A stretch of 64,000 nucleotides of DNA from Trachythela sp. YZ-2020 (Eukaryota > Cnidaria > Anthozoa > Malacalcyonacea > Clavulariidae): assembly GCA_016169945.1 (NCBI GenBank), contig JADLSH010000218.1, positions 496,001 through 560,000 on the forward strand, read 5' to 3'. Position 1 is the first letter of the stretch; the number at the start of each line of letters is the position of its first letter. Below are positions 11,536-21,369 of the stretch, piece after piece. Under the pieces are notes generated by a model, which was not told the DNA's origin, did no database searches, and worked only from the letters and a program-made list of their open reading frames with translations. Made by a program: the position numbers and the translations under genes.

Positions 11536-12676
11536 CCGAATAAACCACAATATTCTGCTAAGAAAGATGAAGGACATGGCCATCGACCCTATCTTGATAG
11601 AGTAGGTAAGAAGTTTCCTGACCGAAAGAAGGCAACGGGTGAACGTTGGAAATTCTACCTCCAGCTATCAACAAGTAAATGGTGGTGTCCCACAGGGAAC
11701 TGTTCTGGGCCCTATTTTGTTCATGATAATGATCAATGACCTGTTAAAGGATTGGGAAAACCGGTGGAATTATGTAGATGATACCACTCTTTCGGAGACG
11801 GTTGTTGTAAACGATCAATAAGTACTGCAAATTACCCAAGATGGAATAAATTCGTGGTGCGAAGAGAACGATATGGTTTTAAACGCCCGGAAGTGTAAGG
11901 AATTTCTCAAACTCATTAAATATTCATGACCTCTCGGTCCAATCAGACACGCTGAAATCAGTCACGTGCCGTATCTGGATAGAAGAGGAGGATCGGTCTG
12001 ATTAGAATTCCTTATGAGAACAGTAGGAAAATAATATAACATTTGCATAATGACTGTATCTAGAAACTTTGTTCTCAATACAGTATTTAGAACAAAATTG
12101 GCAAATCTGTATTTAGAACGCTTTTTCTAAGCACACTGAACACAGTACTAATAAATAGTACTAAAAATAATTAAAAACAAAATTACGAACGACAAACACC
12201 CAAAAGTATCTAATTTTATTTGCACAACATCACAAACTCTACTTACTCAAATTAACATTAATATTCACAGTCGCGTTACTTAGGTCGCTATTGCAAAATA
12301 AGCCGTCCAAAAAAATACTCCTGCTTTGCAGTTCACTATTATTATTCTCCTTCGAGTCACACTTAGCATCCAATAATGCCAATTCATCAGAATTTAGACT
12401 GGCTAAATATTCATCAAAATCGTCGTCCAAAAATGTGTCTTCCTCAGCTGCCACAGGCTTAGCCTTGGTCGTTTTACCATCATCAGTACTTTCGACTAGT
12501 AAAGGAGGTCCTAGACAATCTGAAACACACTTAATCTGTTCTTCACTAGGCTTTTCATACCTAAATAATGCATTCGATATATGTCCAGTACGCTCGCGGA
12601 TAAGTTTTCTTCAACGTTATTCTGAAAAAGCGTAGAGGCACATGTAACACGAAGGCTATGTGCAGTTTTTCGTTGT
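11536..12676. repeat. Tandem duplication, unit 2
   Basis: Second copy of the 1.14-kb unit, in direct orientation. Its left end is cut off from RT sequence at CCGAATAAACC; its right end flows into the upstream part of the Crypton gene. Two bases separate the units. Near identity implies a recent event or an assembly artefact. Confidence 0.95.
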
Positions 12677-13719
12677 AGACCAGCTGCTGTCGTCAAGGAA
12701 GGCAAAATGGAGTTCAGTTTATGAATTCCAACTGGAGCATCTTCAAATTTGTAACTTATTTTAGATGGCCGAGTAAAATGCATCGTTGCGTCTACTTAGC
12801 TGACTAACCATGCTTATATACTTCTTAAACAGCTTAACAATACAATGCTTGTGGTCTTTCTCATTATCTGCGTGGCAACGATGCTTAACATTTCTCGGGT
12901 TTCGCATCAGATCTTTTAAACCGCCGTGAAAAGTTTTGCTTACATTTTCAACAAATGACACTTCATTTTCGGTCACTACAAAGTTATGCAGACGCAAAAT
13001 ACGGTGTTCTTTAGCCCTTAAGCCAAATAATTTGCCAATATAGAAATACAACGTGTTCAATAACGTCTCCGGACTGCTCTCACCCAAAACACCGACACTC
13101 CACATCTGCTTTTCCTCTTCCACGGTAATGGCTGCTCTCTCTGCCTTGGCTACTTTTTTCGCATGATCTTCGCTTATACATGCATGGAGAACTTTCATCT
13201 CCGCGTCTAACACCTTTCGAAACACCTGAAACCTGCCAACAATATTTGGATACACTAATTAGAAAACTATATTTTCAAACTAATGGTAAATGAACAGCCT
13301 GCGTCGAATATTACTTACTTGTAATTTTCTTTGTTTAGCGGGTTCATCTCTGCCTTCCCATTTTCTTCGTAGTAACGCTTCATACAACATATCAGCTGAT
13401 ATATGGTTTTCTCTGGGTATGGTTTTCCATCTCGATCTCGCACTTCTTGAAAATACTTGCATAACCAAAAATTCAACGTTTCGGCAGTCATATTTAATAT
13501 GTCTGTCTTCAGGCTTTCGACAACTGACACATCAAGGCCAAAGTTGCAGCTTTCTGCCGGCCCGTAGTCATTGGTTCTTTCGCTCTTCCAGGATTCAAAT
13601 ATACGAATACCCCACTGAGTTTTATACTGCGTAGTCTTTGGCACTGCATTTTTTATTCTTTTCGAAGCCTCCTCTTCGTTCAATGCTTCGCAAATCGTTT
13701 CGCCATCAAACACATGCAC
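12239..13719 (-). pseudogene. Crypton-type tyrosine recombinase gene (DUF3504-like), broken
   Basis: Minus-strand gene of the Crypton DNA-transposon family, whose recombinase also gave rise to the ZMYM/QRICH1 domain. Exon 1 (13719-13320) holds the N-terminal core-binding part with MTAETLNFWLCKYFQEVR and YPEKTIYQLICCMKRYY. A GTAAGT donor at 13319 and an AG acceptor at 13234-13233 bound an 87-nt intron that keeps frame. Exon 2 has FRKVLDAEMK, then GKLFGLRAKEH (the first catalytic Arg), and FHGGLKDLMRNP. Then come PVGIHKLNSI and AHSLRVTCASTLF. A 1-base insertion near 12771 and a 1-base loss near 12605 break the frame before the catalytic Tyr. It could be a domesticated host copy, but the damage says dead. 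Confidence 0.8.
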
Positions 13720-13821
13720 AAATGAATCAAGTTATGGGTGGATTCACGCATATATTTTCATAGCTACATATACTTAACGTTTTCTATACTAAAGCAACAA
13801 AAGGTCATATTCCTCGACGTC

Positions 13822-14022
13822 AATGAATATTTAATGAGTTTGAGAAGTTATTTCTATCCTCGGAAGCTGTGTTTGCAGTAGGGCTCTAAACACTAGGCAT
13901 TAGTTCCGCTCCTCGGCTGCGCCTCGGAGCGGAACTAATGCCTCGTGTTTAGAACCCTACTGCAAACACAGCTCCTCGGATAGGAAATAGTACTTCTAAA
14001 ATTCATTAATTATTCATAAGCA
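13822..14022. mobile_element. Snapback MITE (hairpin 1)
   Basis: Near-perfect palindrome of about 200 bases: TAGTTCCGCTC...GAGCGGAACTA in the core, extending out through CTGTGTTTGCAGTAGGG to ATGAATATTTAATGAG. The loop is GCCTCGGCTGCGCCTCG-like. An inverse of its outer end, CTCAAACTCATTAAATATTC, also occurs at 10765 and 11909 in the tandem units, so related ends are near. Confidence 0.85.
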
Positions 14023-14173
14023 AAATACAAAGGAAACTCATGACCCGTAGCGGATCTATATATTTGATATAGACTTGCTCAAATTTTCTCCTTCAATTTT
14101 TACAGCGTAGATAACATCAATCTTCAAAATTCCAACGCCAGTGAGCGTGTACAAAACGAGTCATTTTAGAAGT

Positions 14174-14272
14174 CATATACAAACCTTGCAGTTCGGCCTT
14201 TATCAGATCTAAAACACTCGGCTGCGCCTCGATGTTTTAAATCAGATAAAGACCTCTCGCGCGGTTTGTATA
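14174..14272. mobile_element. Snapback MITE (hairpin 2)
   Basis: Arms TATACAAACC...GGTTTGTATA with CTTTATCAGATCTAAAACA matching in inverse, and a loop CTCGGCTGCGCCTCG, the same loop text as hairpin 1. About 100 bases. It lies directly before the hAT-like copy B. Confidence 0.8.
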
Positions 14273-14275
14273 TAT

Positions 14276-15326
14276 TACATACAATTCGGTGTAAGGTTTA
14301 AAAATTGACGGGTATTATTCTATATATAATTTAGGTAAAACTCCAGAAGAAAAGCCGTACAGCTGCATATGACATTACGCTTAAAAAATTAGAACGCTGA
14401 CTTTTTCGCGTTCTCTTTTTTTTGTCGTAAACACTCCATATACGGAAGTTTGTTCCATATATTATGGAGAAAGACGTGGAAACAGATTTTAAAAAATCCT
14501 AAATTTTTTAGCCAAAATTTTTTTGCCAGAATTTTTTTTGGCGGTTTTCGAGGGCTGATATGGAAGCACTAAATCAGTCGGACTCGGAGTCGGAAAACAA
14601 TAGCAATGAAGACGAAGAAGTGATTGATCCAATTACAATAGCAGTAAATGCTGGAGCTTCCCTAAGTGCTCCAGAAAGTGCTTTGATAGAACGAAAGCGA
14701 AAAGTTCCGATCAACAAAGGGAAGAACAAGCAAAGAGGAAGCGCCAAAACCACCAATGTGAGTACATGGGATCGTCTGAAAGAGTACCCAAAGCAACACT
14801 TTGCCGTGGTAAACGGAAAGCTTAGATGCAATGCTTGCAGTGAAGTTCTTGCTGATAAGAAAAGTTCTATTGAAAGACACACGAAATCAAAGAAACATGA
14901 GAAGGGCCTGGCTGATACTGAAATAAATAAATCAGAACAGCAGTCCATCAAAGAATGCCTGCAGAAGAGGGCTAAACGGGAAAATGCAAGTGGATCAACG
15001 TTGCCTTCAGATATACAACTGTATCGGTATGAGCTTGTCGAGTCTGCTCTGTCGGGAGGAGTGATTTGTTCATATTGTAATAAGTCGCGACCTATGGTGG
15101 AACAGCCTAAACCCCTGTTCTTATTTACAATTTGACCATTTAATACGAGTGTATTCGTGGCTTACATAAGACATTCGCGTCTTATATAAGACACGTCATA
15201 TGTATGAAAGTTGCGACTTTTTCCCCCTGTATAAATGGCCCTAATGAGCGTGCATGTCAAAAAATCGGCTAGATACACGTCAATAAATGTTATTAAAACT
15301 CTAAAACTATATATAATCATATACTG
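14276..15326 (+). mobile_element. hAT-like element, copy B
   Basis: Left (14276-14530) and right (15064-15326) blocks match copy A. The centre holds the transposase N-terminal frame. Adjacent sequence gives no convincing 8-bp target duplication. The shared right block includes GCGTCTTATATAAGACAC and TATAAATGGCCCT. Confidence 0.65.
14560..15135 (+). CDS. Truncated hAT transposase N-terminus with C2H2 finger
   Basis: 191 codons from ATG at 14560. Residues 1-25 are acidic and Ser-rich; 45-65 are Lys/Arg-rich (a likely nuclear signal). At about 87-110 a finger CNACSEVLADKKSSIERH ends with KSKKH. This C-x2-C...H-x5-H finger resembles the BED-type fingers of hAT transposases and CGGBP1-like proteins, and would bind DNA. 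After about residue 165 the frame joins sequence (CSYCNKSRP) that in copy A belongs to the element's right end. The catalytic domain has therefore been deleted and the last residues may be read-through. A hAT transposase is normally 500-700 residues. It could act as a DNA-binding repressor if expressed; that is inference. Confidence 0.6.
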   Translation: MEALNQSDSESENNSNEDEEVIDPITIAVNAGASLSAPESALIERKRKVPINKGKNKQRGSAKTTNVSTWDRLKEYPKQHFAVVNGKLRCNACSEVLADKKSSIERHTKSKKHEKGLADTEINKSEQQSIKECLQKRAKRENASGSTLPSDIQLYRYELVESALSGGVICSYCNKSRPMVEQPKPLFLFTI

Positions 15327-15410
15327 CTTGCTATTTTGTCAGGCGAGACAGATTGATCGACCTAAATTAGTAAAATACACAGATATATTATATTTTAAGC
15401 ATGAAAGCGC

Positions 15411-15540
15411 CCATATCCGCGTTTTATCCCCATATCCGCCTTTTATCCCCATATCCGCCTTTTATCCCCATATCCGCTCCGCGTTTTATCCCCATATCCG
15501 CTTCGTCCATCCGCTCCGCTCCGTATCCTCCTCCGCGTTT
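15411..15540. repeat. 19-bp minisatellite (CCATATCCGCCTTTTATCC)
   Basis: Four tandem copies of a 19-base unit, then degenerate CCGCTCCGCT-type repeats. The nearby Arg/Pro-rich open frame is only the repeat read as codons. Confidence 0.85.
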
Positions 15541-15596
15541 CATCCTTACCCATCTAAGTCACGAGGTTTTCTCTTAATCATGGCGAACAATTTTCA

Positions 15597-16003
15597 TTGA
15601 GGTCGACTTTGTACAGCAGGACACTCTTCAACTTAGCCCGCCGAACATGTAGAGTATCCCACCCAAAATTTTGCAAAAGATCACTTGATCTAATCCGAGC
15701 ATCATATCTTGCTCCAGTAATAATTTTAGCAGCACGATTTTGTAATATTTGCAGTTTATCTTTTAATATTTTATCGCTAAATTAATATGGCTGGATTAAC
15801 GATTTGTATAGTGTAACAAGAGAACCCGGGGGAACAAATGGTTTAATTCTCCTCAATGCTCCTATGCCTGAACAGATCTTCTTGCACATTTCTTCAATAT
15901 AGACATGAAAGGTTAACCTATCATCAAGATCAACTCCTAGACATTTATTCGAGACTATTAGTTGCTGGGGGTCGCCGCAACTATAGGTTTCGGCTCGCAC
16001 TTT
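15597..16003 (-). pseudogene. Non-LTR retrotransposon RT, C-terminal part
   Basis: Minus strand. Reads KCLGVDLDDRLTFHVYIEE, then SGIGALRRIKPFVPPGSL, TLYKSLIQPY. After a stop and frame change near 15785 it reads KLQILQNRAAKIITGARYD and HVRRAKLKSVLLYK, the standard region after the palm domain in L2/CR1-like reverse transcriptases. It is the distal end of the element continued at 17207-19870, separated by a later insertion. Not functional. Confidence 0.75.
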
Positions 16004-17206
16004 TTTTCTTCTTTGTCGTTGGACACAAACAGCCCCTAAGTCAATTTTTTAACGTCACGAAAATTACCAACCAATAGCCAATACTTTCTGGAACTTTAGT
16101 CCTACTTTAGTTTTTAATATCTAAACGTTTATCCATAAATATCCTTAAACACGCCGAATTTTTCAGGATTAATATAGTGGAAACATAAATCATTGTAAAC
16201 TGTGTTCATATTATATACTTTTAGCTCGACATAAATTTATGAATATATTACTACTGTTAATCACAAGTTTGGTCGGACAAATTAAAGTATTTATTTAATT
16301 AATCCTAAAATGCACTACATTTTTTGGCTATGACAGGAATTAAAAATGCTAGGTTGTTGTGTGTATAAAATCATTAAAATGCAAATACTGTATTTAAAAA
16401 TTGCATTAAACAATAGTTAATATATATTAAAATTACTACAGGTAACTATGAACCAGTCATTGTGAATCCTGCCTCCTGCAACCATGGAAATGGCAGGACA
16501 AAGTGGGAGACCAACAAATGCCGATCCAGTTATAACAAGTGTGTTGTTCCTCAATATGCAGGGAAATCACTGGGGGAATGCACCCTGCTTTTGTGGTTGC
16601 GAAATCAGACACAGCTTTGTTACACAGTTAATTAGCTATCATTTAAAGGCTTTGAGAAACTATGGGGATCGCCTCCCTTTGTCCCCCTAGTGTCTGCCAC
16701 TTTTGGCACATGAAGTTAAAGACAATCTGCCAATGGGCAAACTAATGAATGGCAAGCAATTGCCAGGATTTTTCAAAGACACATTTTGTATTTTTTGGGT
16801 GCAAGAAAGGCCTAACACTTTCTCCACACTTATGGAAGATTTACAAAACTAGTCTTTGATCCCCATTGACCCTCCCCCATGGCATTTCTACAAGGACGGG
16901 GGGTGCCAGACATTTTTCAACTGGAGTACAATTAGTCCACCTGCCATTCCCCATGGCGTCATCACTAATCAGATGTATCATTAGCAAAAGTAACAAGTGG
17001 ACAATTTCACAAACAAAATGTGTTGTGGTTTGGTATTCATCAAACATATTATTGGTTTTCAATTTTTCAAATGTTTGTGCTGGTTGTTAAATAATGCACG
17101 CACATCTCATATATGACTAATATGCTAATGAGTACAGTTGTGCACTATTGTGGGAAGAGAGAGCATTGCCTACAAACTACAATTATTGAATACCCCCAGC
17201 AACTAA
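15958..17206. mobile_element. 1.25-kb insertion with 14-bp inverted ends
   Basis: The two sides carry TTAGTTGCTGGGGG (15958-15971) and its exact inverse CCCCCAGCAACTAA (17193-17206), precisely between the two halves of the split reverse transcriptase. That makes it a DNA-transposon-like insertion. If TTA/TAA is outside the TIR, the flanks are TTA and TAA, which is not an exact duplication. Several short frames lie inside but none has a recognisable domain. No transposase is seen, so it is non-autonomous. Confidence 0.55.
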
Positions 17207-18080
17207 ACGCTCAATGGAGCGTCTTGTTCATAATAATCCTGGAGCACAAGTCACCAACATCAAATTTTGTTTTGATCCTATGACCATAAGTTTAGTCTTG
17301 GAAGGATGGGATTGGAGTTTATTTACATTTAACCAATCCGTGACATTCTCTAAATCAGAATTAATATCATTAGCCAGCTCAACAGAGTATCATTAGCATA
17401 TAAACAGGGTGTTGTTGTCTTAAGACAGTTAGGTAAATCCTTAATATAAATTAAGAACAAAGACAGGCCAAGTATTGACCCTGGAGGAACCCCGCAAATT
17501 ATTTCAAGCCCGCAAATTACTTTTTTTGGAGAGAATGCCATTTACTTGGCACTGTTGATGCCGATTTACAAGGTAGGATTGGAACCATGTGAGTTCGAGT
17601 TGTGAAACACCGTAGAATGCTAGTTTTTCAAGTAGTATAACATAGTCTATAAAATCGAACGCTTGCCGAATATCAAAGAAAACTATTTCGTACAAGTTAT
17701 CGTACATTTGAATTGGAGCGGTAATTGTGGCCGGAATACCCCGGTCGAAAACCGGACTGTGATTTTGATATAAGGCAATTTTCATCATGTTTGTAAAGTT
17801 GTTTAAAAATTTCTTTTTCGAAGACCTTACTTACTATCGGTAGAATTGATATTGGTCTATAATTTCCCAAATTCGTCTATTGCCTTCCTTGTAAATCGGT
17901 ATAACTCTCGCATTCTTCCAATCATCTACAAACACTCCAGTTGAAAGGGATAGATTAAAAATATAAGTTAAAGAAGGTGCAATTATATCTGCAGCAATGC
18001 GTAGCTCTTAGCCGGAATTTTGTCAAGACCTGTGCCTTTCGAAACATTCAGATGTCTTGGTGTTTTGAAAACATTTTCCA
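17207..18080 (-). pseudogene. Non-LTR retrotransposon RT, N-terminal and palm part
   Basis: Minus strand, several frames. Fingers: GVFVDDWKNARVIPIYKEG (about 17940-17880), then a broken RPISIL box. Palm: FFDIRQAFDFIDYVILLEKL with the first catalytic Asp, WFQSYLVNRHQQCQVNG, GVPPGSILGLSLFLIYI, and the active-site box YANDT near 17402-17388, where the first Asp of YADD is now Asn. A frameshift after 17388 continues to LNVNKLQ. The altered active site and stops show it is inactive. It is joined downstream to the 15597-16003 fragment. Confidence 0.8.
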
Positions 18081-18684
18081 TGCACCGGAGTAAACATAAG
18101 ACGAAAGGATGGAATGATTAACTCGTTATTTTCTAAATAGGTTTCAACCATATTTGTTGACTGATTTATAACTTCAGAAGCTAGTTTAGGTCCAATATTG
18201 ATAAAAAATTCATTAAAAGCTTCCGAAATATTTTCATCATTACGAATAATTTTATCGTCAATTTCAATTTCATTAATATGTTTTGATTTACTAGCACGAC
18301 CGGTAAGAGAATTAATAAGTTTCCAAGTAGTTTTTGGATCATTTTGATTACATTCGCCAATTTTTTGGCAGTAATAACGAGATTTGCTTTTCCGAATTTC
18401 AATATTGACTCTATTCCCGGAGGCTTGATAAAGATTCCAGTGTTATTCAGAGCCATATTTAACGGATTGTTTTTCTATGATAATCACGATTACGCATCAT
18501 CTTTTTAATGTTCGAGTTTAGCCAAGGAGTAGAGGATTGTCGTAAAGGGTGATGTCTCAAAGGCGCATGCCTATCTAAAACCTCATTAAAATTAGTTTCC
18601 CACGCCCTCCAGGCCAAATTAAGTTCATTAATAGTTTCTATTCTTTGCCAAGGTATATTGAGCAGATCATAGATGAAGTTTTCC
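18081..18684 (-). pseudogene. Endonuclease-RT linker of the same retrotransposon
   Basis: Minus strand. Shows the usual linker text in frame pieces: STPWLNSNIKKMMRNRDY near 18540-18480, then ASKSKHINEIEIDDKIIRN and EAFNEFFINIGPKLASE near 18310-18180. These blocks link the APE-type endonuclease with the RT in L2/CR1-like elements. Frame breaks are present. Confidence 0.7.
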
Positions 18685-19340
18685 TTAACAAAATGTTTTA
18701 AGACCTTTTAAGTTTCGTATTTCTGTTTTGATCTGTCTACGCTTATTTGGGATAAACTTACGCACAACGTAGATTAAACCATGGTCAGACATACTATTAT
18801 GAATTACTCCTAATTTTGGTATATTTCTTGTCTCATTTGTGAATATCAAGTCTATTAAAGTGGCTGACGTGTTTGTCACACGTGTAGGTTCCGAAATCAG
18901 TTGTTGTAATTGATATATAGATGATAAGAATTTTAGTCTTCGAGTATGTGGTTCAGGTGGATTTCTAGAGTAGTCACAATTCATGTCTCCCAAAACAATC
19001 AACTGCTGATTCACATAGTCACATTTTTCAACAAATTTAGTGTAATCTTCAAATAGGTCTATATCTGCACTTGGCAGTCTGTACCATGTACTGAAAACGA
19101 TTCATTGTATGGAAGATTAATTTCTACGCAGACCATTTCTAGTCGGGCAGGGGCAAGATCATGTCTTACTAAGCAAGATATATTTTCTTTAATATATAGA
19201 GCCACCCCTCCACCATGTATATTTCGATCTTTTCTTATTATAACGTAACCGGGGATATGTGTTTCCCCATCAGTGATACTATTATCAAGTTTGGATTCAT
19301 TAATGGCTAGCACTTCCAAGGGACTAGACATCAAGATATA
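18685..19340 (-). pseudogene. APE-type endonuclease domain of the same retrotransposon
   Basis: Minus strand. The N-terminal half (19334-19062) has LAINESKLDNSITDGE (the ESKLD metal-binding block), IPGYVIIRKDRNIHGGGVAL and YIKENISCLVRHDL. The C-terminal half (19014-18688) has LIVLGDMNCDYS, the GD-N catalytic block; TNTSATLIDLIFTNE; and MSDHGLIYV, the SDH catalytic block. Key residues are kept, but a stop/frame break near 19040 splits the domain. It nicks target DNA for target-primed reverse transcription in intact relatives. Confidence 0.8.
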
Positions 19341-19479
19341 GCGAATCTCACCAATATGTTAAGCTATTTATTTTAATACAAGCAAGCTTAAAACCTTTGA
19401 TGTCAGCAATGCTATGCAGCGGAAATTTACCACCGTCTTCAGTAGAACCATGTTGACCAATGTTTTGCATTTTTCTGCA

Positions 19480-19870
19480 GGGTTATGTTAGTCTCAGGTT
19501 CCCTATTTTCATTAGCATTTCCCCCAGCTGCTTGAACAGTAGTACCATTTGAAAACCCTTGTTCCGATCACTAGATCGTCGGCTGTTACTAGCAAGTCCT
19601 GTTACAAATTTTATAAAATGAACTGCCAATAATGATGTCCCTTTATCGTTTAAATTAAGCTTGCTCTTATTCGGGCAATTATTATCAATTTTTGAGTTGT
19701 CTATTTTAGAAAATTCATGATCCACTGATAAGTTTTTGAGTTTTTCACTAACTTCAATGCGTATACTGGGTTCACTGCGATGTCTTCTCTATAAGTTAAT
19801 CCTGACACTCCAATTTTGGTATTAGGAAATTTATTTCTTACCTTCAGAGCCAATTTTATATTGTTGTGGT
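19480..19870 (-). pseudogene. ORF1 C-terminal region of the same retrotransposon (SGNH-like?)
   Basis: Minus strand. Text runs LALKVRNKFPNTKIGVSGL, TYREDIAVN, then SKLNLNDKGTSLLAVHFIKF. This resembles the end of the esterase/SGNH-like domain found in ORF1 of some CR1/L2 elements; that assignment is tentative. It sits directly upstream of the endonuclease, as ORF1 should. The element's 5' end is lost where a MITE begins at about 19880. Confidence 0.45.
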
Positions 19871-19879
19871 GCAGAAATT

Positions 19880-19989
19880 CAATCTGATTGGTTTAAAAAT
19901 GATGCGATTAATGCTCAAGATGATGCGACCAAGGCTCAAAATAGTGCGATTTGGGAATTAATCGCACTATTTTTGACCAATCAGATTGC
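19880..19989. mobile_element. 110-bp MITE with CAATCTGATTGGT ends
   Basis: Left end CAATCTGATTGGT and right end ACCAATCAGATTG are exact inverses. Inside, ATGATGCGA and ATAGTGCGAT units repeat in both orientations. The same end motif occurs at 25816 (GCAATCTGATTGGTCGC) without a clear partner. The following 300 bases (to 20298) show nothing I can identify. Confidence 0.7.
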
Positions 19990-20298
19990 AATAAATGCCA
20001 TTGATTTCAAAATGAATATAATAAAAAATTTAAACAATATCTATCTACAACTATCAAATTTTTAAAACATGGTACAACTTGTAATATATATTAAGTACAT
20101 TTATATGAGTTTTTTATTAGCAAGTGTTTCGTTCGTGCGACATCACAGCGCTGAAAATTTTACGGGAATCGACTGTGAATTTACAACTGTTAAAATTCAA
20201 ATTTGAGCTACCTTATTTAGGATACTCTCTCAGAAGACTGAACTTCAAAAGGGTGTTCATGATCGATAAAGGAATTAGGAACGTAAGATTTAAAAGTT

Positions 20299-21111
20299 TC
20301 AACCATTGACATTATCTGGAATGAAACTAAGGTTACCGAACAAATCCAGGGCAATCGTCAACGTCGCAAACGAAGCAACCAACCACAAATGTTTTCTCCA
20401 TTTTCTGTAGCTGTTGGCAGAAAGAATGTCATCGGAAAATAACATCGCCAAAGCAATTCGATACACTGTTGCCTTAAGACAAAAAGTAGTCATCTCTTTC
20501 AGTTTTTCCGGTGTCTCTGTGACTGACCTGACGCCATCGGCGGCCATGGCGACGAATTTTTGCACGAACACTTTCGCTGTCTCGTCCAGAACGTTGCAGA
20601 GCTCCACATCTGTAAACGTAGTTCCGTTTTCGTGTTGCAGAAAGCCATCCTTGTTAGATTCATAACCTAACTTATTGAACAACTGCATTTGGAAATTAAC
20701 TTTTTCCTTACTGAGATAGTTAATATACTGCTGGGCAGTCAAACGCGCATCTACAGCTTCATCTACACCTGCGGTTGTAAATCCTTTGTGCAAACCTTTC
20801 TCGTTTACCCTTTGTGGACTCGCAGGACCCTGGTCATTCTTTGAAGCGGGAATTACAGCAAGCGTTTGCCAAAGGCTGGTAGAACATCGACGTTTATCCA
20901 TACATCCATCACTTGTTATCGAATATGATATGTGTTTGATAACATTATCTTTACGTGCTTTGATTCTCTTCTTTGCGTTCTCGTTATCATCTGGTATTAA
21001 GGGCAGTAACAGCTTATTTACCTTGGAGGTGACTATTTCTTCAGTCTCTTCTGGAGTAAATCCCACTTTCCTCAAAGTCATAGGACAATTTGGTTGCTCG
21101 TCAGTTTCCAT
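20299..21111 (-). CDS. Orphan open frame of 270 codons
   Basis: The longest uninterrupted frame between 8 and 35 kb. It starts at ATG 21111 (METDEQPNCPM) and I do not recognise it. The N-terminal 200 residues are hydrophilic, with charged helices (ETEEIVTSKVNKLL, NENAKKRIKARKDN), a CMDKRRCS pair of cysteines near 95, and QQYINYLSKEK near 125. Residues about 205-265 are hydrophobic (YRIALAMLF, LWLVASFATLTIALDLFGNL), enough for two membrane or buried helices. No intron signal inside. The opposite-strand frames are shorter shadows. It could be an exon of a host gene or an unassigned transposon protein. Confidence 0.45.
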   Translation of the reverse strand: METDEQPNCPMTLRKVGFTPEETEEIVTSKVNKLLLPLIPDDNENAKKRIKARKDNVIKHISYSITSDGCMDKRRCSTSLWQTLAVIPASKNDQGPASPQRVNEKGLHKGFTTAGVDEAVDARLTAQQYINYLSKEKVNFQMQLFNKLGYESNKDGFLQHENGTTFTDVELCNVLDETAKVFVQKFVAMAADGVRSVTETPEKLKEMTTFCLKATVYRIALAMLFSDDILSANSYRKWRKHLWLVASFATLTIALDLFGNLSFIPDNVNG

Positions 21112-21203
21112 TTTAAAACTAGTTAAAACTAGCTCGTTAACTAATTTGATTAGTGAGTTCGGTTGTTCCTAGGAAAAAAAAGTTAAATTTTTTTTTATAA
21201 AAA

Positions 21204-21276
21204 GTGCCTTGTCAAGATTCGAACCCGCGACATACAATGTTATAGGCGCACACCCTAACCTCTACGCCACTAGCAT
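21204..21276 (-). tRNA. tRNA-like sequence (pseudogene or SINE head)
   Basis: On the minus strand a box A (TGGCGTAGAGG, 21269-21259) is followed 33 bases later by a perfect box B (GGTTCGAATC, 21225-21216). That is the internal RNA polymerase III promoter arrangement. Acceptor and T-stem pairing are poor (ATGCTAG against AAGGCAC), so it is not a working tRNA and no anticodon is assigned. An A/T-rich run follows (21203-21172 read on minus), which would suit a SINE tail. Confidence 0.55.
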
Positions 21277-21369
21277 TGGGTTGCTGAAAACATGTAAACA
21301 TCTGAGGCAGCGGTTTGCTAGATTAGTTTATAATTCCGTCATTATAAAGAACTTTGTATATTGGCCAAT

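Noticed and set aside
15235..15600. 121-codon frame with RVLSPYPPFIPISAFYPH text
   Set aside because: It is the end of the hAT-like element running into a 19-bp minisatellite; the apparent protein repeat is the DNA repeat.
21204..21276. Functional tRNA gene
   Set aside because: Box A and B are good, but acceptor and T stems do not pair and no sound anticodon arm can be drawn.
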